The position numbers and the translations under genes are program-made. A stretch of DNA of 5,929 bases, taken from the NCBI GenBank assembly GCA_029056365.1, contig JAIDBM010000138.1, positions 1-5,929 of the forward strand. The letters are read 5' to 3'. Positions 1 to 4,725 of this stretch are shown one piece after another. The notes under the pieces are model-generated. The model searched no databases. It was given only the letters and a program-made list of their open reading frames with translations, and was not told where the DNA came from. The first letter of the stretch is position 1. Each line of letters starts with the position of its first letter. Origin of the DNA: Muribaculaceae bacterium. Its GTDB lineage: Bacteria > Bacteroidota > Bacteroidia > Bacteroidales > Muribaculaceae.

Positions 1-31
1 GCATTAATACTGTAAATTTTTAAAATAATAG

Positions 32-2176
32 ATGAAGGCAACAACACTTTTACTTCCCGCCGCTCTGCTTGGCATCGCCACCGGAGCATCGGCACAGCTG
101 TTCACTGTGCCCCCGCGTGCTGCCGAAAGCACTACTTTTGTCGGCAGAACTCCCGTATCGAAATCTCCGGCAATGAAAGCTGCCGCCACCCTTGAACCCC
201 GTACCATCGGCTTTGCAGGCAATGCCATTTCCGAAGTTGAGAAATACGGCGAACTCGAGCTTGTGATGGAGGAGGATTTCTCGCTTCTCACCGCTGGTTC
301 CGAGGAAGAACCCGCACGCAAGGTGAATCTTGTTCTCGACAATCCGGAATATCCCTGGTGGAACTTCGACCCCAAATACACTCATCTGCCCCACTGGGGT
401 ACCGGCGGCGAGGGTTTAGCCGTGGCTTGTCCGGCAGGCGGTTGTCTGTATCTCGAGGCAGCCGACAACTCTCCTTACGCGCCCCATCAGGCCCATGTGA
501 ACACCACTCTTGTAAAGGTTGACAATTACGACCGTACCGCTGTGCTCGAATTTCGTGCCCGCACAAAGAACGACGGCGAAACCTACGACGGACTTTATGT
601 GGAAATGGGCGAGACCAACAACATGGGCCCGACATGGCATATTCCCGAAGACCCGGCAATAATCACCGGAATTCCTTCGGAGTGGACCACCTACCGCATC
701 ATGTTCCGCGATGCCGGTCCGACCACTCTGTTCAATATCACGGCCATGATGCCGGGTAACGTGTTCATCGACGACATCAAGGTTTATCAGCTCAAGCCTT
801 TTGTAGAGCGCCCCGAGGTGTTTGCTCACAGCGAATACAAGGGTTCGTCGTTCGTGGCTAACTGGAGCGCGGTGGAAGGAGCCGACAGCTATCTGGTTTC
901 GATGTACCGTCAGGTGGAGATTCCTGTTCTGCCCGATGAGAACAATCCTATGGGTTCGTCGACCATCGAGAACGAGTATGTGTTCACCGATGTGAAGGTA
1001 AGCGACAACCATTACACTGTTACCGGTGTTGAGTCGGGCGAGACCTACTACTACACCGTAAAGGCCGTAAAGGGCGAAAATGTGTCGCTGGAGAGCTTCG
1101 TCTGCCGCGTTTACGATCTCGAAGCGCCGGTGATGAACGCACCCGAGATTATCGATGGCTGGACCTATACAGCCGGCTGGAATCCTGTTCCGGGCGACGA
1201 TGTATACAATTATTTCGCCTACGACAAGCGTGTGGCTGAAGCCGACGGTGAGTTTGTGGTAACATTCGAGGATTTCACCGGTGTGAAGGACCTCGAAGGT
1301 TTCGAAACCGGTTTCACTATCGATTCTCCTGCCGATCTGGTTTACCCCGAGTACTACTGCCGCGAACTCAATCAGCGTGGCTGGAGAGCCACCAACGCAT
1401 GCCCCTATACCGACTTTATATGTATAGACGCATACCACTATCTCTACAACAACGAGCAGAGCGGTTTCATCTCGCCTGAGTTCGACATGAGCAAGAACGG
1501 AGGCAAGTTTACCGTAGAGGCTGATCTTGCCGCGAAGCTGTGCCGTGTATGGTTCGATGACGACAGCTATGAGGACCGTTACGCCCAGCCTTGCGTGGCT
1601 GTGTTCAACTGGAACGATGCCCGTGGCGACTACGACCAGGTGGAACTTGTGTATCCAGAACAGGGCAATACCGTGAACGACCAGTGGAAGCACTTCACTT
1701 TCAACCTCACCAAGGGCACCGAGCGCACCGTATTCGGTCTGTTCGCCGTGTATGCTCCCGACAACCTGTATATCGACAACTTCAAGGTTACACAGAACTA
1801 CAAGGAAGGCGAATCGCTCATGGAGCCGTTCCTCTTCAAGCAGTATCATGGTTCGTTTGACGGTGACAATCCCACTTCGATCGATGTCGAAGTTCCCGAA
1901 CGTGTTCAGGGCTGGGACATCTATCACAGCGTAAGTTCTTTCGGTCGTCAGCCCGACAAGTACGGCCAGTCGTACGATGACCGTGAGAGCGCATACTCTC
2001 CCCTTGAGTTCGTGATGACTTCGAAGTCGGGTGTCGAGAATATCGCAGTTGACGCCGCCGATGCCGACGCGGAATATTTCCGTATCGACGGTATCCGTGT
2101 GGCTGCCGACCGTCTCACTCCCGGTGTGTATGTTGTTCGCAAGGGCAATGAAGTCAGCAAGGTTGTGATTAAATAA
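32..2176 (+). CDS. Secreted multi-domain protein: two jelly-roll-like domains flanking FN3-like modules, with a C-terminal sorting-like tail
   Basis: This 714-residue protein begins with a signal peptide (residues 1-21, hydrophobic core LLLPAALLG, likely cut after ASA before Gln22), so it should leave the cytoplasm. Residues about 75-255 look like a beta-sandwich of the concanavalin/choice-of-anchor type, ending in FIDDIKVYQL. Residues about 260-360 resemble a fibronectin type III module (NWSAVEGADSYLVS, then GVESGETYYYTVKAV). A shorter, possibly incomplete FN3-like piece follows at about 367-400. Residues about 408-590 repeat the first fold and close with the matching LYIDNFKVTQ. The last 35 residues (YFRIDGIRVA, LTPGVYVVRKGN, KVVIK) resemble the terminal modules of Bacteroidetes secreted proteins, including type IX secretion sorting domains; whether it is a true sorting signal is inference. 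No catalytic motif is visible. The ATG lies behind an A/T-rich leader without Shine-Dalgarno; only 31 upstream bases are visible, so no promoter can be assigned. The gene ends 24 bases before a strong terminator and seems monocistronic at its 3' end. Binding or adhesion is possible but unproven. Confidence 0.88.
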   Translation: MKATTLLLPAALLGIATGASAQLFTVPPRAAESTTFVGRTPVSKSPAMKAAATLEPRTIGFAGNAISEVEKYGELELVMEEDFSLLTAGSEEEPARKVNLVLDNPEYPWWNFDPKYTHLPHWGTGGEGLAVACPAGGCLYLEAADNSPYAPHQAHVNTTLVKVDNYDRTAVLEFRARTKNDGETYDGLYVEMGETNNMGPTWHIPEDPAIITGIPSEWTTYRIMFRDAGPTTLFNITAMMPGNVFIDDIKVYQLKPFVERPEVFAHSEYKGSSFVANWSAVEGADSYLVSMYRQVEIPVLPDENNPMGSSTIENEYVFTDVKVSDNHYTVTGVESGETYYYTVKAVKGENVSLESFVCRVYDLEAPVMNAPEIIDGWTYTAGWNPVPGDDVYNYFAYDKRVAEADGEFVVTFEDFTGVKDLEGFETGFTIDSPADLVYPEYYCRELNQRGWRATNACPYTDFICIDAYHYLYNNEQSGFISPEFDMSKNGGKFTVEADLAAKLCRVWFDDDSYEDRYAQPCVAVFNWNDARGDYDQVELVYPEQGNTVNDQWKHFTFNLTKGTERTVFGLFAVYAPDNLYIDNFKVTQNYKEGESLMEPFLFKQYHGSFDGDNPTSIDVEVPERVQGWDIYHSVSSFGRQPDKYGQSYDDRESAYSPLEFVMTSKSGVENIAVDAADADAEYFRIDGIRVAADRLTPGVYVVRKGNEVSKVVIK

Positions 2177-2200
2177 TCACATTCCCTATATCTACTGGAA

Positions 2201-2231
2201 GAGGCCGCGCACTGCGCGGCCTCTTTTTTTT
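2201..2231 (+). terminator. Strong intrinsic terminator of the secreted-protein gene
   Basis: A perfect 10-bp stem, GAGGCCGCGC (2201-2210) pairing with GCGCGGCCTC (2214-2223) across a 3-base loop, is followed by eight T residues (2224-2231). It lies 24 bases after the stop codon at 2176. Read on the minus strand, the stem is followed only by TTCC, so it should stop rightward transcription much better than leftward transcription from the fluoride channel side. The final T is also the first base of the adjoining repeat array. Confidence 0.93.
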
Positions 2232-2320
2232 GTAGCGGCGGCGACCCCGCCGCCGCCTTGCCCAGGTTGTAGCAAGTGTTGCGTGGCAAAGCTGAGCAGT
2301 CAGGCGGCGGTGTCGCATGC
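2231..2320. repeat. Repeat unit 1 (shortened copy, 90 bases)
   Basis: It begins with the cleanest palindrome of the array: GCGGCGGCG (2235-2243), loop ACCC, CGCCGCCGC (2248-2256), a perfect 9-bp stem. Its spacer has one GCAAGTGTTG copy where units 2 and 3 have two related 10-base copies. Near its end GGCGGCG (2303-2309) remains as one arm of the inverted palindrome, but about 21 bases holding the other arm and GTTACA are absent. It closes with TGTCGCATGC (2311-2320), as unit 2 does. It is best read as an older, partly deleted copy. Confidence 0.8.
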
Positions 2321-2441
2321 TGTAGTGGCGGCGCCCTCGCCGCCGACTTGCGCGGGTTTTTGCAAGTGTAGGCAAGTGTTGTTTGGCAGGTCTGTGCGGT
2401 CGGGCGGCGAGGTCGCCGCCGTTACATGGGATGTCGCATGC
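2321..2441. repeat. Repeat unit 2 (complete copy, 121 bases)
   Basis: The head palindrome pairs GGCGGCG (2327-2333) with CGCCGCC (2338-2344) over a 4-base loop. The tail palindrome pairs GGCGGCGA (2403-2410) with TCGCCGCC (2413-2420) and is followed by GTTACA, so the unit from 2321 to 2426 is bounded by inverted copies of one 24-base element. The 65 bases at 2362-2426 are identical to 2484-2548 in unit 3. The unit ends with TGTCGCATGC (2432-2441). Confidence 0.85.
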
Positions 2442-2563
2442 TGTAGCGTCGGCGCCCCCGCCGCCGCCTTGCGCGGCGTTGTAGCAAGTGTAGGCAAGTG
2501 TTGTTTGGCAGGTCTGTGCGGTCGGGCGGCGAGGTCGCCGCCGTTACACAGGGTGTCGCCGCC
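2442..2563. repeat. Repeat unit 3 (complete copy, 122 bases)
   Basis: The head palindrome pairs GCGTCGGCG (2446-2454) with CGCCGCCGC (2459-2467) with one mismatch. The tail palindrome occupies 2525-2548. It shares an exact 65-base block with unit 2 and differs mainly in the first 40 bases and the last 15, where TGTCGCCGCC replaces TGTCGCATGC. It ends 14 bases short of the fluoride channel stop codon. Confidence 0.83.
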
Positions 2564-2577
2564 GTACCGCACGGAGG

Positions 2578-2949
2578 CTATCTGATTAGCGCACGGCCGG
2601 CCCAGACGAGGAGCACGCCGCAGATGACGCTGGCGGCCAGATAGAATATGAAGGTGCTCCAGTCGCCTTTGCTGCCGAGTACCCACATATCGTCGGCGAA
2701 CGATGAAAATGTTGTGAAGCCGCCGCAGAAGCCGGTGATGAGCAATGCGTTCTCGCCGGCGGTCATTACATGTGCCCGTTCAAGCAGGCCGAAAAGCAGG
2801 CCTATTATAAAGCAGCCGATTACGTTCACCAGAAAGGTTCCCATCGGAAACGAACCATGGAACATGGCGCCGCTCCATTTGCCTACAAGGAAGCGTCCGC
2901 AGGTGCCCACAAATCCGCCGGCACCTGCAATAAGCATCATTTTAATCAT
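2578..2949 (-). CDS. crcB: Fluoride channel FluC (CrcB family)
   Basis: FluC proteins are small dual-topology membrane channels that work as antiparallel dimers and let fluoride leave the cytoplasm, protecting enzymes such as enolase and pyrophosphatase. This 123-residue protein has the usual family length and four hydrophobic segments at about 3-22, 35-57, 66-88 and 99-119. Family hallmarks are present in order: GAGGFVGTCGRF (residues 9-20, with Arg19), GTFLVNVIGCF (37-47, with the pore-lining Asn42), and GFCGGFTTFSSF (73-84), in which Phe81 and Phe84 are the phenylalanine-box residues and the Thr79-Thr80 region contributes to the central sodium site in known structures. The ATG at 2949 was chosen because it starts just before the first helix; Met4 and Met5 are alternatives. 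It starts 29 bases after the upstream hydrolase gene, suggesting co-transcription. There is no fluoride riboswitch in that short gap. No T-tract terminator follows its stop codon; the palindromic repeat array does instead. Confidence 0.96.
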   Translation of the reverse strand: MIKMMLIAGAGGFVGTCGRFLVGKWSGAMFHGSFPMGTFLVNVIGCFIIGLLFGLLERAHVMTAGENALLITGFCGGFTTFSSFADDMWVLGSKGDWSTFIFYLAASVICGVLLVWAGRALIR

Positions 2950-2959
2950 AATGAAATAG

Positions 2960-2979
2960 TTGAAAAGTGTTTGAAAAGT
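2960..2979. repeat. Short direct repeat between hydrolase and fluoride channel genes
   Basis: The 9-mer TTGAAAAGT occurs at 2960-2968 and again at 2971-2979, an 11-base period. The second copy touches the hydrolase stop codon. Next to it, within the end of that gene, lies the near-palindrome GTTGATTTCAAC (2982-2993). It could be a binding site upstream of the channel gene or merely A-rich filler; I have no family evidence for either. Confidence 0.35.
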
Positions 2980-3701
2980 CAGTTGATTTCAACCGATTCC
3001 CCCGGCTTGTGCAGACAGCGGAATTCGGTGTCGGACGACGCCTGCAGCGGATAGCTGTGGAAATCGCAGGCCGGACGGTAGTCGCCCCCGAAATGCATGG
3101 GGAAGAAATTACGCACCTTCACCTTGTCGATGAATATGGCGGCACCCATGGCCATGTCGCGGCCCTGTCGCGCATCGACAGGGAAGAACGCCACATCGAA
3201 TTCAGGATAAAGCGCCGCAATCCGGTCGACTTGTGTATCGAACAGATTTATTGCCTTTTCGGTTTCCTGAGGTGTGTTTTCCTGATTCCAGTGCCAGCAA
3301 TTGAGGTCGCCTGCATGGAAAAGTTTTTTGCCGTCGGGAAGTGTCACCGCGAAACTTACACCGGCATCCGTGCTGCCTAATGCCTCCACTTTCGACACCC
3401 CCGGCAGGTTCTCGACAATGTCGCCACGGCTCATCCATTGTATGGGCAGGTCGGTGTCGGCGATTCCCCGGACATCGTTGCTGATCACATACTCGCGCCG
3501 ATGGTTCTGGGCGAGATTGAAAATCTCGTTGTTGAAGTGGTCGGAATGGTGATGGCTTACAAAGAACACTACCGGCAGCCCGGGGTTGTGCTCAAGTTCC
3601 TTCACAACCTTGTGAGCGGGGTCGTGGTAGTAGTCGAATACAAGCACGGCTTTATCGGTAACAACCATAAAGCCGCTGTTTTCAAGAAAAGTTATTTTCA
3701 T
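2979..3701 (-). CDS. Metallo-beta-lactamase-fold hydrolase (COG2220-like)
   Basis: This is a 240-residue cytoplasmic enzyme of the metallo-beta-lactamase superfamily, the branch of small single-domain proteins distantly related to UlaG and RNase Z-like hydrolases. The metal-binding signature HxHxDH is present as HHHSDH (residues 50-55: His50, His52, Asp54, His55). Further likely ligands are His129 and Asp132 in FHAGDLN and His203 in PMHFGGD. The early segment ITFLENSGFMVVTDKAVLVFDYY (3-25) is the usual first beta-sheet, with the strand leading to Asp23. No signal peptide or membrane segment is seen. The substrate cannot be told from sequence. I start it at the ATG at 3701, because the protein then begins MKITFLEN as relatives do; an in-frame TTG at 3722 would add seven residues but seems less likely. 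No Shine-Dalgarno is visible. It sits 55 bases after the lipoprotein gene and 29 before the fluoride channel gene, consistent with one transcript. Confidence 0.88.
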   Translation of the reverse strand: MKITFLENSGFMVVTDKAVLVFDYYHDPAHKVVKELEHNPGLPVVFFVSHHHSDHFNNEIFNLAQNHRREYVISNDVRGIADTDLPIQWMSRGDIVENLPGVSKVEALGSTDAGVSFAVTLPDGKKLFHAGDLNCWHWNQENTPQETEKAINLFDTQVDRIAALYPEFDVAFFPVDARQGRDMAMGAAIFIDKVKVRNFFPMHFGGDYRPACDFHSYPLQASSDTEFRCLHKPGESVEIN

Positions 3702-3756
3702 GTCGCGTGAGGTTTTATTCAATTCTATGAATATAACACACGCGGGGAATATTGGT

Positions 3757-4725
3757 TTACTGCCGGAAGCGGCTCAGAAGTCCGTCATCGAATATGAGAT
3801 ATACACCGTCGGGATAGCTCCAGCGTTCGGCAGTGCCTGCGGTGTTGTTGCCATATACTATCTGCAGGGGAGCGCCGAGAGCCAGGCGGCATTCGTCGCG
3901 GGTCATGCCCTGGCGCACTTTCGAATGAATTATAAGCTTCCATACCTCGTCGGTAATCGACAGATAGCGCCGTCGCGGATTCTCGAAAGCGAACAGGCGG
4001 TGGAAATTGCGTGTTGCCAGACGGTCCGACCCGATGGTCATCAGCACGCTGCGGCTGGTGGTGTCGGCCGCTTCGGACCCGGGACTGAACACCACGTTGA
4101 ACGGCATGTCGGCCGTTCCCGCGCGGACATCGGTAATCTCAACCGGTATATGGCGCAGGCCGTTCACCGCCTGCAACGACTGCGGGTCGTACCACAGCGG
4201 AGTGGTTATATAATATGTGTGGCCGAGCATCTGTGCCTTTACCTGTGCCAGCAGGTCCATGTCGACGGTAAAGGGAACATCGAGGCGACTGCGGCCGGCG
4301 AGTTCGGCTATGTCGAATCCCGGACGCCAGCGCAGTGTGTCGGAGCCGTGGGTGAAAATGGCTTCGGCGGCCTCATGGCTGTCGACCGCAGGCACGGTGT
4401 CGAAGCGGCAGAAGCGTATCACTTCGCCTGCGAGCGAGTCGGTACCGGTGGACGCAGTGGTGAAAATGAGGCGGATTCTTGAATCGGTTACATGGAATTC
4501 CTTGCCCCGGCTCCATTGTGCCGGGGCCTGCGGAACCACATCAGAGAGGAATTTCTGCTCCGGAGTGGTGGTGACGTGCTGCCGCCGGAGTTCGCTCTCG
4601 CCTATGCGCGGTGTGCTTTCAATGCCGGTGAAACAGCTTTGGAGCAATACCGGCGCGAGAATGGCGGCGAGCACATATTGTGCCCGCCGCATGCGCCGCA
4701 CGGCAATATTGCCGCGATTATTCAT
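3757..4725 (-). CDS. Lipoprotein of unknown function with C-terminal SmpA/OmlA (BamE)-like segment
   Basis: This 322-residue protein has a basic N-terminus ([13 protein letters not shown]), a hydrophobic stretch (about 17-28) and a lipobox LLQSC with Cys31 as the predicted lipidation site, so it should be an envelope lipoprotein. Residues about 32-260 are not recognised; they look like mixed beta-rich periplasmic sequence. Near the end, residues about 269-319 (VRQGMTRDECRLALGAP, then AERWSYPDG, then LIFDDGLLSRF) match the pattern of SmpA/OmlA/BamE domains: GMT-x-DEV-x-LALGAP followed by W/Y-x-Y-x-DG and a closing F-x-DG-x-L strand. BamE itself is a short protein with this domain straight after the lipobox, so here it is a terminal appendage and BAM membership is only a possibility. 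The ATG overlaps the peptidase stop codon as ATGA, which points to translational coupling. Lipidation is well supported; the domain assignment is moderate and the role is unknown. Confidence 0.85.
   Translation of the reverse strand: MNNRGNIAVRRMRRAQYVLAAILAPVLLQSCFTGIESTPRIGESELRRQHVTTTPEQKFLSDVVPQAPAQWSRGKEFHVTDSRIRLIFTTASTGTDSLAGEVIRFCRFDTVPAVDSHEAAEAIFTHGSDTLRWRPGFDIAELAGRSRLDVPFTVDMDLLAQVKAQMLGHTYYITTPLWYDPQSLQAVNGLRHIPVEITDVRAGTADMPFNVVFSPGSEAADTTSRSVLMTIGSDRLATRNFHRLFAFENPRRRYLSITDEVWKLIIHSKVRQGMTRDECRLALGAPLQIVYGNNTAGTAERWSYPDGVYLIFDDGLLSRFRQ
4722..4725 (-). promoter_or_regulatory. ATGA stop-start overlap coupling peptidase and lipoprotein genes
   Basis: On the minus strand the lipoprotein start codon (4725-4723) and the peptidase stop codon TGA (4724-4722) share bases in the tetranucleotide ATGA. 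With no separate Shine-Dalgarno visible and no room for a promoter, translation of the lipoprotein probably depends on ribosomes finishing the peptidase. Confidence 0.85.

Larger units (their letters stand above)
2231..2563. repeat. BIME-like array: three tandem GC-rich units containing five REP-like palindromes
   Basis: This array fills most of the non-coding gap between the two convergent genes. Three units of 90, 121 and 122 bases follow head to tail. Each opens with a 24-base palindrome headed TGTAG. The second and third also carry the same palindrome inverted, ending in GTTACA (2403-2426 and 2525-2548). The order of palindromes is therefore right, right, left, right, left. Aligned in one orientation, the copies I compared differ from the first at two or three of 24 positions. 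Paired inverted palindromes separated by a conserved spacer fit the definition of bacterial interspersed mosaic elements, which elsewhere are thought to be spread by RAYT (REP-associated) transposases; no such gene is in this window. Reading frames crossing the array have repeat-driven composition and are not credible genes. It lies just downstream of the fluoride channel stop codon, so on the minus strand its hairpins could protect or end that mRNA, although no T-tract follows. Confidence 0.85.

Noticed and set aside
1298..1315. Overlapping palindromes GGTTTCGAAACC and GAAACCGGTTTC inside the secreted-protein gene
   Set aside because: They fall within coding sequence for EGFETGF and are explained by the repeated GF and E-T codons; nothing else suggests a binding site.
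416..1927. A 503-residue open frame antisense to the secreted-protein gene
   Set aside because: It is in exact codon register with the sense gene, so its openness only means the sense gene avoids TTA, CTA and TCA codons over that span. The translation has no recognisable domain, signal or composition of a real protein.
2231..2563. CRISPR array
   Set aside because: The units have long, near-identical contents rather than short identical repeats separated by unique spacers, and no cas genes are present.
2169..2686. Several open frames of 68-128 residues in the intergenic repeat region on both strands
   Set aside because: Their sequences are Arg/Ala/Pro-rich translations of GC repeats, duplicate themselves with the repeat units, and overlap the terminator or channel gene.
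2950..3010. Fluoride (crcB-motif) riboswitch ahead of the channel gene
   Set aside because: The non-coding gap is only 29 bases and neither the conserved pseudoknot sequence nor a fitting hairpin is visible.
3702..3756. Bacteroides-type promoter (TAnnTTTG) ahead of the hydrolase gene
   Set aside because: The best match on the minus strand, TATATTCA, fits only six of eight positions and no convincing upstream TTTG element is placed correctly.
3700..4482. A 260-residue plus-strand open frame over the lipoprotein gene
   Set aside because: It is again in codon register with the minus-strand gene and is explained by the same codon avoidance; the lipoprotein has a lipobox and a recognisable C-terminal pattern.
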